64,000 nucleotides of DNA from Siphonodentalium dalli (lineage: Eukaryota; Mollusca; Scaphopoda; Gadilida; Siphonodentaliidae), in assembly GCA_032622095.1 (NCBI GenBank), contig CP136061.1, positions 6,334,734 through 6,398,733 of the forward strand. Reading direction: 5' to 3'. The notes under the pieces are model-generated. The model did no database searches and had not been told where the DNA came from. It worked only from the letters and a program-made list of their open reading frames with translations. The position numbers were made by a program, and so were the translations under genes. Shown one piece after another: positions 34,779 through 46,427 of the stretch (positions are counted from its first letter, which is position 1; every line of letters starts with the position of its first letter).

Positions 34779-37485
34779 CTCATCTGAAAATGACAAGTCT
34801 TCTGTTGATTCATCTGACTCTGAAAACATGGACAGTGATGGATCTGGAGAATTTGAAGCCGACGTTGAATCAGAATGGTGTTGTCGGTATGACCAAGATA
34901 TTTACAACTCACATGTGGCTGATGAGAAAGTAACAGAAGATTTAACAATACTACAGTGGTTGGCGATGAATTTTCACCTATTCGTTCTCCACCCTACTAT
35001 GAGCAAAGCAGCCTTTAGTCATATTCTGGAGATGCAAAGTGTGCTACATCATGACAAAAGTGTCATGCCAAATTCTTATTATAATGCACGCAAGATTATT
35101 GAACCATTTCTTATCAAGAAATTTGTTTACCATGTCTGTGTCAATGACTGCATAATATTTAGAGGAGAGTATGAAGACGTTGAAATTTGTCCAATTTGTA
35201 AGGAGGAAAGGTACAAGATGGACAGATCTAGATCTATAGCTAGTGGCCGAAATAAAAACAATTCAACAGGACGTCGCAGATTTGTGTACATTCCTATAGG
35301 CCCGAGAATTGCAAGAATGTTTGGTGAAGTGAACCTGGCACAGCTGGTACAATCCCACCCTGGAAACACTGATACATGTAGTGATGGTAAAATGTCTGAT
35401 ATTCATGATTCGCCAATCTGGAAGGAGCTGTATTCTGTGCAGGGTCACTTCAAAGGTGACAAAAATGGGTTATCCTTTGCATTGGAACTGGATGGTGTCA
35501 ACCCGTTCCACAATATTGGTGCTATATACTCTATGACTCCAATTATGCTCACATTGTTAAACCTACCGAGACATGTGAGGAACGCATTCGGAAACATAAA
35601 CCTTGTGGGAATAATTCCAGGAAATGGACGTTCAGAAGCAAAAAACATTGATCCTTACATTGAGATCTTAGTCGATGAGTTGATTTTCATTTCTGGCTAC
35701 TCGGCATTTAATAGTTATGAAAAAGCTCCTATAGAGGTGAAAGTGAAACTTCTGCTCTTTGTTTTAGACTATCCAGGCCTTTCAAAACTTTTTCATCAAC
35801 AGGGAAGTGGTAGTTTGTCTGGATGCCATTGGTGTATGGTCAGAGGTAGAAAATGCAAACATTTAGATAAGGTTATTTACTTGTCCAACAGATCTTTTCT
35901 GGATACAGGAGATTCTCTGAGACTTGATGATAAAAATTTCAGCGTAAAGTCGACCGATTTTTCTGAGAAGCCAGACCTACGCGATTCAAGAAATGAGTTG
36001 GCCTACCGTAAAGCATTTCAAGGGGCATCAAATAAAACAAATTCAAATAAAGTTGCTAGTGCGACAGGCTGCAAGAGTACATATCCTTTAATGCGTTTAC
36101 CAGGACATTCGAGAATTGAGAGCACCCTGCCAGATGCATGCCACACCATAAAGGATGCAATACAGAACATTATGAATGTTATAGTACAAAACAAAAAAGT
36201 TAACATGGCCAAAGTCATAAGTGCTGAACAGAATTATGGTAGGCTTCATAATTCAGTATTGGATGTGGTAACTTCTGATGATGGGCCAGTATGTAAAAAG
36301 AGGAAGTTGCAAAAACCAGAACTTCCATATGTGTTGACAAAATCTGAGTTGAATATCGCTGACCAACGTGCAAGTAGTTTAAGGGTGCCATCTGACTTTG
36401 GCTTGAAACCGTCCAAATTCATTTCAAATACCAGCAGCTTGAAATCACACGACTGGAAACAGTTAGGCTCTCAAGAAATTCTAAAGTTTTGTCTAAAAGG
36501 GGCCCTTGAGCCACGATGTAGAGGAACGTTATTTTCCCTACTTGATTGCGTGGCAGACATGTGTCAGGAATGTTTGTCTATTGACGATATCAATGACTTG
36601 AAAGTAAAAATCAACACAGCACTAGCGCTACTGGAAAGAGACTTCCCACTACACATACAGAATATAACTACACACATTCTGCATCATATTCCAGAGGGGA
36701 TGGTCCGATATGGACCTGTGTACAGCACATGGATGTGGGTCTATGAACGCTTCAATTCCTGGATTTGCAAACGTGTACAAAACAAAAGATATCCGGAGGC
36801 AACTGTTGTGGAAACATTTCTCATTCATGATTGGTGTAACTTCATGATTTCTTCGGGTCGACTCCCATTGCATGCATTGAAGAGCTGCTCAATGTTCACT
36901 TCGAGCTTTTTTGATGATGGTGATGCAAATAATAGTAAACAGCGACAGAAACAATTATATGTGCTTAGAAGAAAAAAGCTTAAAAATTTACACAAACAGC
37001 TGGGCAAGGAAAATTGTGATGGAAAGTGTTCAGTGTATAGATATTTTGTTCACAAAGAATCAAATCCTAAGACAATGCGAATACGCACATACACTTCGCA
37101 ATCAAAAGAATTACTCTCTGCAAAAAGTATGTCGTCATTCATATGTGCAGAATTCCAGCGAGGAACGCAGAAGCAAAAGTTGTGTTCTGGAAAGTTTGCA
37201 TTCTTTGGTAGAATTGATTTCTTCGTTGAACATATGAGTGAAAATAATAGTGCAATCAACACACTTGCATTTGTTAATTGGTATGATAACATCAGAGTTG
37301 ACCATGACTCTGGTCTGTGGTACACAGACATGAATACTGCAGGTGGCAATTCAAAAAAATCTTTTATTTTAACAAAACTCATGTCGGATCCTCTTGTGAC
37401 TGCTGTTGAAGATGGTTGTCTGTGGTTTCTTGGTAATACACCCCAGCCTAATGACTTTAAATATAATCATACAGTGAGAGATTGA
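34779..37485 (+). CDS. CACTA/EnSpm transposase, TNP2 type, main exon
   Basis: The acceptor TTCTTTTCTAG ends at 34778. Phase 2 joins the middle exon, and the frame runs to TGA at 37483-37485. The spliced product from 30030 would be about 1,088 aa. Numbering from ATG 34828: CPICKEERY at 121-129; RRFVYIPIGPRIARMF at 150-165; ALELDGVNPF at 218-227; LNLPRHVRNAF at 244-254; IIPGNGRSE at 262-270; LDYPGLSKLF at 313-322; GCHWC at 332-336; LPDACHTIKDAI at 434-445; HDWKQL at 541-546; and a DUF4218-like segment with RYGPVYSTWMWVYERFN at 627-643. This order matches the Transposase_21 and DUF4218 regions of TNP2. Candidate catalytic acids are D222, D314 and E640, by analogy. No stop or frameshift breaks it. 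It cuts and joins DNA at the CACTA ends. Confidence 0.9.
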
Positions 37486-39050
37486 GTCATGGACCAACAA
37501 ATATAGGCAAATTTAACTGTATACATTACATTGTACTAAACCCATATTGATGTTTAGAGGCGTCATCACTTTGAGTAAGGTATACAGCCCGCATTTCCCC
37601 GGCCTCTGCTCGCTAAGACATTCGGATAGATAATGATGCTAGACAGATCGCCCGAGAGCACTCCCATAGGCCTCCTATAGCGGGATTACGTCGCCACAAA
37701 TGGTTTGTTCACATTTAGTAATTGGTGTGTTTTTTTTAAAGTATAGAGAAGACGATAAAATATATTAGCAATTGATGAGACAACTAAATCATTGACCAAT
37801 ACAACAGTGTAAATGAATTGTAAAGGTACGAAGCAAAGGATTTTTTACATTTATCGAGTGACATCCAAAATAGCGTTGAATGTAATATATATATAAACAA
37901 AGCTTTGTGAACTTAATTCAACTTGCTAGCTATATGGACAGCTAATTTACCAGGACTGTTGATGTATCACACATTGTAATCGGAAGACACTGATCTTTCC
38001 AACTATAGTACTATACCAGGGTTTTGGTTCAAGAATATCTGAGTGGAAATCCTGTTATAGGATGGCTACGGGAGCACTCCCGGGCTCTGTCGACCATTTA
38101 TATCTAACCGAATGTCTTAGTGAGCAGAGGCCGGGGAAACGCGGGCTAAGTAAGCTTTAGAGGCATTCTTCGAGTGTTCTTAATGCTACTGATCATGACA
38201 TGGTTACATGGTGAATGAGTCGATTTCATTGGATCAGTTTTAATAATGCAGTACATCTACCTTACTCGTATTTGAATTCGCGCAGTACTTTTAGCGTGAC
38301 CATGAAATTAAAACTGAGTGATAAAAAGTATGATACAAAAGTTTATCGATAATTTTATTTCAAATTCTATTAGATTCTTAGATTGGAACTCTCTATAATT
38401 GTTCTGTATTTCAGACGTCTGAAAGCAGTAAACTGACTAAATGTCGGAGAAATTATTATTATCGGAAATGGCATTACATTACAGGTGGTCTATATGTTCA
38501 CAACTTTCTAGTTCAAATTTGGAACTGATACTATGTATCCATGGAGCTGTCGTCCATTGTATATAAAATTGATTTACCTTTGCTATTCCCAGGAACACAA
38601 AATGTTGGGTAATAGTCTTTGAGAATGTGTTTGAACTTTGAAGTTTCAGATTTGCATGCAGTATATAGATACTATTATTTACGAGGTTTTTGTGGAACAT
38701 AAAATTATAGCAGCGTTCGCAGTTTTAAACTTTATCAGATCAATTGAACCATATATATGAGGTAACATGTCTTAAGATATACATCAAGCAACGAAGTATA
38801 ACCACTAAATTGATGTTCTGCACCTGCTATGATATTTGGCACAGACCACATTTCCATTCACTTCTACATGTATACCTTTTTGCAACATTTCCGCATGGAT
38901 TCTATATATTCTGAACAACTTAAAATAAAACTGTCAGCTTTAAATTCGCATCAGGGTGCGCGAATTCAAAATGTGCGAATTTAAAACTGAGTGAAAAATA
39001 GGTACTACATGTACATGTACGTGAATTTAAATACGAGTAAGGTATATAGC
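37486..39050. repeat. Downstream flank of the transposase with two foldbacks
   Basis: The first foldback (about 37575-38150) has arms GCCTCTGCTCGCTAAGACAT and CGGGAGCACTCCC with their inverses. The second (about 38255-39050) has arms CTTACTCGTATTTGAATTCG and TTAAAACTGAGTG. No gene is supported between them. I could not assign a poly(A) signal with confidence. Confidence 0.6.
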
Positions 39051-39139
39051 TTTATTGAAGACCTATTCCCAATAAAGGATAGAAAACCACATAATGCCTT
39101 AATTTCAAATTTGTATGGCAGACATGTGTCCATATAGAT

Positions 39140-39615
39140 TAAAGGTACTCAATCCGATAAAACTCCTCCCAATTACTATTTCAATGGCTTCGGGGGGTCA
39201 AAAATATTTGATTCGAGTCGAGGAAGTCACCCATCAAAGCTCAGATTTGTTAGATATCGATTTTAGAAATCTATTATTTTTCATTATCGGGAATACTTTC
39301 TGGCCCAGAACGCAGTCAAAATTGCGTTATTATTACCACTTGATTTTAGAGTTATCCATCCTTGTCTGTTTGAATAGAGTTTTGGTGTACACATCTCGAG
39401 CAGGATATGAAATTGACGGCAATTATTAGTATCTCGAGAATATAACAAATTTCAAAAATCAATATCTAATAACTCTGAGCTTTGTTTGATGGGTTCCTCG
39501 ACTCGAAGCAAATATTTGTTACCCCCAAAGAAATAGTAATATAGGACCCTCTGATCGGATTGTTGTTGTTGGAATCTGTTGAGATGGGGACCCTCTGTTC
39601 GGATTGAGTACCTTT
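39140..39615. repeat. Foldback repeat, about 475 bp
   Basis: Left arm: AAAGGTACTCAATCCGATAA, ATTCGAGTCGAGGAAGTCAC, CATCAAAGCTCAGATTTGTT. Their diverged complements appear in reverse order from 39450 to 39612. The frame at 39115-39429 is a by-product of the left arm and loop. Confidence 0.7.
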
Positions 39616-39779
39616 AAGCAACATAAATTGTTCCTGTTTTGACGTCAGTGTGTAATTAACACAGAATCGCACACTTGTGGGATGGCTTTGGTGCAGTATG
39701 GCACTCAATTTGACGACACTACCCCCAGTGCTTCATGACATCATAGACTCGTGCCATAACCATCAAAGCCTTCACACAT

Positions 39780-40800
39780 GTACAAGTGTAATGTGGGGTT
39801 CTGTGAAAGTAGGATTTTTGGGTTCGACTTGCAAAAATCTGTTTTCTCAACATATACATAGTGGCTCGGCTGATTTTGCTCAAATTTAGTGTGAACGTGC
39901 CTTGGGTGACTGGTATTCGGATTTGTTAAAATTAGGTCAATATGTCGATAAAGGGGTCGGGTGTATTTGGGTACAACTTTTAAAAAATCTTTTTTCTCAC
40001 AAACCACTAGGTGGAATTCTTTCATACTTGGTCTGTAGCATTATTGAAACCTATAGTTTCAGATTTGTCCAAGGTATCATGCTTAACTGATTTTAAAGGG
40101 CTAGCTATAGGGCTCTCTGAAAATAGGGTTTTTGGGTTCGACTTGGAAAAATCTGTTTTCTCAAGAAATACATGGTGGAATTCTTCCACATTCGGTTTGG
40201 AACATTAATGTGACAACTAGTATCAGATTTGTTTACCATTATTTTTTCTGGGCTTTTCAGCTCATTTCTAAAAAAAAAAATTTGGATTTAATTAATTTGG
40301 TTTTATATCTTGGTTTTTTGTTCTGACCCCCTTGATAAAGAATATATTTTTTCTTCAACGCCACAGTAGTCAAGTGGGCTCAAATTTGATCTGCAATATC
40401 TATGGGGGAGTAGAACTTTTGTTGAAACCACCTCAACATTAATTTAATAGACCCAAGGCCATAAAATTTAAACCCATTTGCTGACGCACATTTTGAAAAT
40501 ATTGTGTGTCACTGTGAAACTGATATTTGTTGAAATGAGTGGGTTGGTAACTTATAATGTGCGCCAGAACCTCTGGTGACAAGCCTGTGACTAATATTGC
40601 CATGAAAGTGCTTGCTCGATAAATTGAGCCCCCCAATCAAGTGACAATATATCACATTTTATCGTATAGTCTATATATTATATATCGTAAAGTTACTAAG
40701 GCTCGAATTAGTTTCTCCTTTTGAAAACAAGCATATAGCACCGACGCATGTCAGGTGAGCGTCCCAGCTGCCCTGGCGGCTCTAGTTTGAAAATACTATG
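39780..40800 (+). repeat. Second plus copy of the 33247-family repeat
   Basis: Phrases GGGTTCGACTTGxAAAAATCTG, TTTTGCTCAAATTTAGTGTG, AATTAGGTCAATATGTCG and GGTGGAATTCTT repeat the pattern at 33360-34030. The terminal CGCATGTCAGGTGAGCGTCC at about 40745 matches the other copy's end. Short frames here are shadows. Confidence 0.65.
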
Positions 40801-41363
40801 GTTGGCATCACATAATATAGCTATAGTGTATATCATATATATCAAACTATCCAATTAATAAAACACACTGATCATCAGACATGATTCCATTTCTATCCAT
40901 GAAAACTGTTTTGCTTTTGGGTTGTATTGGTATTTTATATATAAAAGCAGTTTAACAAGCTTAAGTTGCACAGGCACAACTTGTACATTCCAATTTATTT
41001 CATTAGAATCTAAAAGAAACCACATTTGGAAAGTGATGAACATCAATTTTCCTATTCCAATAAGATGGGGGTGTTAATTAATATTTACACTTCTACCTGC
41101 ACTTCTGCTACCGAGACTGAATCAAGTCTTCTGTTTGGTCAGGAACTGATCAGCTGATAGAGCAACCGTAATGCATAAAGTATGAAAGAAGTTGACACCT
41201 GCTTCACATGTGTAACGTAGCAATTACGTTAACAACGCGCCTGTCGCTTTTAACATTCTATTTTTCACTAGAAAACGGTGCAAATCACATGTGCAAATCA
41301 TTCATTTTATTCAATAATCGAAACAAATTTCCATTGAATGTTCTTTTTGGTGTGTAAATATAA

Positions 41364-41494
41364 ATAATGTTTCCTGTATTTCCATGCGTTATGAAATCAG
41401 GTTGGTCTGACAAAGTTATGTGAGGAGCGCTTCAGCGCTACACACTGCAACCTGCTTTCATACATCGATCATATCTAGAAATACAGGAAGCAAA
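41364..41494. repeat. Small foldback near the right subterminal array
   Basis: TGTTTCCTGTATTTC at the left and GAAATACAGGAAGCA at the right are inverse. The centre contains GAGCGCTTCAGCGCT-type palindromes. No target duplication is clear. Confidence 0.55.
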
Positions 41495-41509
41495 CTTTCA
41501 GTTCTTAAT

Positions 41510-42130
41510 GAGTTTGATGGGCATTCATTTTTCAAATTCTATGTTAATGGCCATTAACCACCATAGGTACATCATTTAGGGCCCTTAATTTTTTTATTAC
41601 TAAGTTAATGGGCATTAAACACCAGCACTATTGAGGTGATAGCCATTAATTTTTCAAAATTATTAGATAATGGCCATTAAACACCAAAATGCATATAATT
41701 AATGGTCATTAACATATAATTAATGAGCATCAAGTTTTCAAATCATACTTTAATGGCCATTAACCATCATGGATGTACAACAGTTGGTATCAATTTCTCA
41801 AAGTACTTAATTAATGGCCATTAAACACTCAAATACATATAAGATGGATAATAGCCATTAAAATATTAGAGACTATGGCCATTAAATTGTGGTCTTTACA
41901 AATTTTAAGGGCATCTAATGGCCATTAACAATACATTGTTGATGATTAATGGGAAATATGGCAGTATTGGCCATTAAAATAACAAAATGTAATGGTTTTT
42001 AATGGGTTCTGGGAAACCCATTATTTTTTTTGTTACAAGAATTAATGGCATAAAGTAATGGATTTATGATATTTAATGGAATTTTAATGGGATTTTAATG
42101 ATATTTTAATGGGTTGTGTGTGCAGTAGTG
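41510..42130. repeat. Right subterminal repeat array of the CACTA element
   Basis: About 620 bp of TTAATGGCCATTAA-like motifs in both orientations. They become mostly TTTAATGG toward the end (GGAATTTTAATGGGATTTTA), then TGTGTGTGCAGTAGTG. This mirrors the left array in motif and in the polarity change near the end. Confidence 0.85.
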
Positions 42131-42245
42131 ATAGCAGATGAGACCATGCAGAATGAGGTCCCAAGAGGGTGAATTTGGTGATGCTAGCCTGCTGTGCAGG
42201 ATAGCTTCACTAATTTCACCCTCTGGGGACCTCATTCTGAAAATG
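42131..42245. mobile_element. Right half of the GGTCCCC MITE split by the CACTA element
   Basis: It starts ATAGCAGATGAGACCATGCA, which continues the sequence broken at 10700, and includes the hairpin GAATGAGGTCCCAAGAGGGT to GGGGACCTCATTCTG. The first ATA is the target duplication. Confidence 0.85.
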
Positions 42246-42318
42246 ACAGGCACCTTATTCTCAGGCCTGAATCGGACGATCTGCGTTGTAACACAAGGCA
42301 CCCGTGTGAGCAGTTTAA

Positions 42319-42692
42319 CCCTTTACCCAACAAACCGGCCAAAACCGGCCAAATAAAGCTTCAACAGCCTAAAATATCTTCGGTCTGTCTCAATAGAACC
42401 ATACAAATATGGATATCATTAGAACCGGCTCCTTGGCCACATTGTGATAGTTACAGTTTTGCCCTTTGCCAATGCATTCTCTTAGGTCGCCTCGCATATA
42501 TAAGAGAATGCATTGGCCTAAAAAAATCATTTTTTTAACACTTTTTATCATTTTTTTCTTACATTCTTTAACAATTTTATAATTTTTAATGTGTTAAGCC
42601 AATGCATTCTCTTATATATGCGAGGCGACCTATGGTCGACTCGCATATATAAGAGAATGCATTGGCACAGGGCCGTTCTGTTGGGTAAAGGG
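42319..42692. mobile_element. TTAA palindrome-pair MITE, copy 2
   Basis: TTAA at 42315-42318 and 42693-42696, the same end sequences and palindromes as 25406-25776, in the same orientation. The left arm has a short duplication (AAAACCGGCC) and the first palindrome has lost part of one arm (CTTAGGTCGCCTCGC). Confidence 0.85.
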
Positions 42693-42754
42693 TTAACATA
42701 AGACAACAGATCATGTTATTTTAATGGACCAACACAACACAGTCGTCTGAATGC

Positions 42755-43607
42755 TGGAAATAGTTTGTCTGTAATTTGCAGAATGAGGTCCCCAGCATGG
42801 CAGGCTAGCATCACCAAATGCACCCTCTGGGAACCTCATTCTGCTGAGGCCTTAACCCTTTACCCAACAAAAACGGCCAAATAAAGCTTCAACAGCCTAA
42901 AATATCTTCGGTGTGTCTCAATAACACCATACAAATATGGATATCATTGGAACCGGTTCATTGACCCCATTGTGATGGTTACAGTTATGCCCTGTGCCAA
43001 TGCATTCTCTTATATATGCGAGTCGATCATAGGTCGCCTCGCATATATAAGAGAATGCATTGGCCTAAACAAAATTCATTTTTTAACACTTTTTACCATT
43101 TTTTCTTACATTCTTTAGCAATTTTATAATTTTTTCTTACATTTTTTAACAATTTTTATAATATTTTTCTACTTTCTTTGACAATTTTATCATTTTTAAT
43201 ATGTGTTAAGCCAATGCATTCTCTTATATATGCGAGGCGACCTATGGTTGACTCGCATATATAAGAGAATGCATTGGCACAGGGCCGTTCTGTTGGGTAA
43301 AGGGTTAACTGCTATGGGCGATCTAGGATCAGATTGAAGTTCCCCAGTTGAAGTTCTGCAAATTAGGGGATATAGAAACTACAGATTAGGGGATATAGAA
43401 ACTGATCAGAAGGAGGGTGGAAGTAACTACAAACAATGTTAATTTGAGACTATGAATACTTCCCAGAAGATGATGCCTAAGCTGAATGAGGTCCCCAGAG
43501 GGATAATTTAGTAAAACTAGCCCGCTGTGCAGGGTAGCGTCACTAAATTCACCCTCTGTGGACCTCATTCTGCAAATTACAGACACACTATTTCAAGGCT
43601 TGTGTCG
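42755..43607. mobile_element. GGTCCCC MITE interrupted by a nested TTAA MITE
   Basis: Left part 42755-42851 (GAATGAGGTCCCCAGCATGG to CCTCATTCTGCTGAGG) and right part 43309-43607 (CTGCTATGGGCGATCTAGGA, then a second hairpin at 43485-43575) together make one element. Intact relatives read GAGGCCCTCAACTGCTA at this point; here TTAA marks where the other MITE entered. Confidence 0.75.
42856..43304. mobile_element. TTAA palindrome-pair MITE, copy 3 (nested)
   Basis: TTAA at 42852-42855 and 43305-43308; 449 bp. It has the usual ends and both palindromes, with a longer linker (TTTTTCTTACATTxTTTxAC repeated three times) between them. Confidence 0.85.
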
Positions 43608-45119
43608 TCTGCTCCAGTCTATTTGGGGCTCTCTATGAGTTCAGACACATAATGGCCAGTTAACAATAGTTAAAAATAAAACCATGTTGTAAAATATTTA
43701 GAAAAAATCATTTTCGAGGCATCTGTTTTGCTATTCTATTATTAAGAAAAGAATGTTGTTTGAGCTTGTTTTATTGGCTCATGTTATGGTGTGATTTATT
43801 GGAATATGCATCGAGACCCCTGTGAATTTTGATAATCGTTTTGTTATTCGATTGAACCTCGATATTCGATTCAAAGTGATTCAACTTTAAAACAATGAAT
43901 ACTAATTTTGAATACTTCAAACCAGTGAACACGAAAGTAAATGCTTTCATCGGTATTATATTTGAACATTCACAACTAGTGTGAAGTATAAAAAGTAGAT
44001 ACGCTAGCAAATATTTGCTCAAAATCTGCCATTTTAAGTTAACATTAATAACTGTTCTACATTACCCTCTTGTTTCACGACCGCAGACATAACAGTTTAT
44101 AATTTAATCTGAGGACATTCAATTTGAGACGGTAAGATACCTCACAATTCTGTTGAACATCACGTGACTCACAGTGACTGCTAATACCTTCATTATATAA
44201 AGTTATTATACAATGTTGTGTACAGTATGTGTTTTTCTTGTACGAGTCCAGGTTGTGGTGAAAAGTCATATTGGACGAGACACGCCAGTGTCGAGTCCAA
44301 TATGACTTTTCACCACAACCTGGACGAGTACAAGAAAAACTCATACTGTACACAACATTGTATAATGACATTTTTATTATCCATCTGCAGTATGTTTATC
44401 CAAATTTTGGAAATAAAACTTTTGTGGTTATTTTTGGTATTTGTCGGCACTTAATTCTCTATAAGCCTGTACCGTATATTGATCATCAGAAAGCATGATT
44501 TGGAAAAGTAAACACGGAAGTGAGAAAAAACTCAATAAAATCCATCAATGTTGTGCGCGCATCACAATTTCACCGATTCATTTCGCAATAGAGTTAATTC
44601 GTGACGTCACGGAGTCCAATATGAAAAGTCATATTGTACAGTCGGGAGTCCAATATGACTTTCGGGAGTCCAATTACACTCCAATTACACTCCAATATGA
44701 CTTTTTCCAGGACTATCACGTGGCGGCTTTTGTCCAATCGGAAATGGTGTTAGTTAAGGGATGGATAATAATATGTATTATTGTATTACCTTCATTATCT
44801 GTTTGTGTTTGCTCAGTTTTGACTTGCAGTGACAGTTGTAATGTCATTCGCAAAAGTGCAAGTCAAAGTCCTTTAATTCAACGGCCGTTTTAATTTTGAG
44901 AGAGTTGTGATAACATAATTCTGCAATGGTCCATTTATTTCGCATTTTGAATCGATATGGAATTCCCCATTAGTGGCATCATTCAATTCCAGAAGTTTTT
45001 ATTTACCCTGCAATAAAATTGACAAAATGGTATTTTTCAAATTGTTTGTTATATTTTGAAGAAATGATGTCTTTAATTGTCGATCCACCTTTCACAAAAA
45101 AGATGACAACGAGTTTTAT
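43608..45119. other. Interval with a strong hairpin, no supported gene
   Basis: Unremarkable AT-rich sequence to 44200, then the hairpin listed at 44207-44364. At 44610-44705 short direct pieces of that hairpin arm recur (GAGTCCAATATGA, TCCAATATGACTTT several times, AATTACACTCC twice). The frames at 44075-44498 read through the hairpin on both strands and the one at 44495-44893 overlaps those pieces. Confidence 0.55.
44207..44364. repeat. Hairpin with 70-bp arms and an 18-nt loop
   Basis: Arms 44207-44276 and 44295-44364 pair with about four mismatches (TATACAATGTTGTGTACAGT, CCAGGTTGTGGTGAAAAGTC, ATATTGGA). The loop is CGAGACACGCCAGTGTCG, which itself pairs. It might be a small MITE or, if transcribed, a small-RNA precursor. 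No target duplication is evident. Confidence 0.75.
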
Positions 45120-45123
45120 TTAA

Positions 45124-45497
45124 CCCTTTACCCAACAGAAGGGCCCTGTGCCAATGCATTCTCTTATATATGCGAGTCGACCATAGGTCGCCTCGCATAT
45201 ATAAGAGAATGCATTGGCTTAACACATTAAAAATTATAAAATTGTTAAAGAAAATATGGTAAAAAGTGTTAAAAAAAGATTTTTTTTAGGCCAATGCATT
45301 CTCTTATATATGCGAGGCGACCTATGGTCGACTCGCATATATAAGAGAATGCATTGGCACAGGGCATAACTGTAACTATCACAATGTGGTCAAGGAGCCG
45401 ATTCCAATGATATCCATATTTGTATGGTTCTATTGAGACAGACCGAAGATATTTTAGGCTGTTGAAGCTTTATTTGGCCGGTTTGTTGGGTAAAGGG
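45124..45497. mobile_element. TTAA palindrome-pair MITE, copy 4 (inverted orientation)
   Basis: TTAA at 45120-45123 and 45498-45501. The palindromes come first and the CAACAGCCTAAAATATCTTC arm last, so orientation is opposite to the reference. Near-identical sequence to the other copies points to recent activity. Confidence 0.87.
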
Positions 45498-45949
45498 TTA
45501 ATAGATAATTCTGACATACAGATGAAAATGGGAAATATATCTTTATATTATCATTTCGGATTATGAAACACTTGATTCGATATTCGATTTGTTTTTAAGA
45601 GCTATTCGATACGATTCGATCAAAAACCCACTATTCGCAGGGGCCTATATACAACACATGACCTAATTAGTATTGCTTGATGACCAATCACGTCACAGTA
45701 TTCAGTCACGGAACAGGATTCAGTGTAACAAACGGACTATGCAAATATAGTGCCATAACATTTATCCACAGGGTATCATGCTTTCCTATGTTCTGTGCTT
45801 CATGGTTAAATCATACAGGGAGCAGTCTAGAGGGCGACATTGAAGATATCCTCTCCCTAAATTGTGTCATTTCTCCCTAATTGTGTCCCAGGGAGAAGGG
45901 ACTTCTCTCTCTCTCTCTCTCTCATATACCAGAATGCACATGTCCCCGC

Positions 45950-46383
45950 CAAGCCTGCAAATAGCGTGTCTGTCATTTGCAGAATTAGGTCCCCAGAGGG
46001 TGAATTTAGTGACGCTATCCCGCACAGTGGGCTAGCATCACTAAATTGACCCTCTGGGAACCTCAATCTGCTTAGGCCCTCAACTGCTAGGTAGACCTAG
46101 GATCAGATTGAAGTTCCCCAGTTGAAGTTGGTGATTGGGCACCTCAATTATGAATTTTATCTTCTGCAAATTAGTGGATATAGAAACTTCCAAGAAGAGA
46201 AATGTAACTAAAAACCATCTTAATTTGACATTATAGATACTTCCCAGAAGATGAGGCCTAAGCAGAATGAGGTCTCCAGAGGGTGAATTTGGTGATGCAA
46301 GCCCGCTATGCGGGATATCATCACTAAATTCACCCTCTGGGGACCTCATTCTGCAAATGACAGACACGCTATTTGCAGGCTTG
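45950..46383. mobile_element. GGTCCCC foldback MITE, full length
   Basis: Ends CAAGCCTGCAAATAGCGTGT and, complemented, CAAGCCTGCAAATAGCGTGT are identical, followed by CTGTCATTTGCAGAAT and the two hairpin modules. Flanks GTCCCCGC (45942-45949) and GTCCCTGC (46384-46391) agree in 7 of 8 bases and could be a hAT-type duplication. This is tentative, because the copy at 50713 has inverted sequence extending further out. A (TC)n run lies at 45904-45923. Confidence 0.75.
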
Positions 46384-46427
46384 GTCCCTGCAGCATATTA
46401 AACTCTATTTTCTGATTATTATGATGT

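Larger units (their letters stand above)
10701..42130 (+). mobile_element. Giant CACTA (EnSpm) DNA transposon, 31.4 kb
   Basis: Left end CACTACTGCACACAAACCCA; right end, complemented, CACTACTGCACACACAACCC. The match continues into CATTAAA with about one indel in 26 bp. The flanks are ATA at 10698-10700 and ATA at 42131-42133, a 3-bp target duplication as expected for CACTA elements. The outer flanks are the two halves of one MITE, so both ends belong to one insertion. Subterminal arrays of AATGGCCATTAA-like repeats occupy about 570 bp inside the left end and 620 bp inside the right. Cargo is a three-exon TNP2-type transposase on + and a long exon on -. The unusual length is partly due to nested elements at 13997-14370, 16650-17938, 22301-24566, 25406-25776 and others, but more than 20 kb would remain without them. 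Orientation is given by the transposase. Confidence 0.88.

Noticed and set aside
10701-42130. Two independent CACTA elements, one at each end
   Set aside because: The left and right flanks are the two halves of one MITE with the target ATA duplicated, so a single insertion explains both.
44075-44498. Frames with a shared peptide (SFSCTxPGCGEKSYWTRH) on both strands
   Set aside because: Both read the two arms of the same hairpin; the similarity is due to the inverted repeat, not to paired genes.
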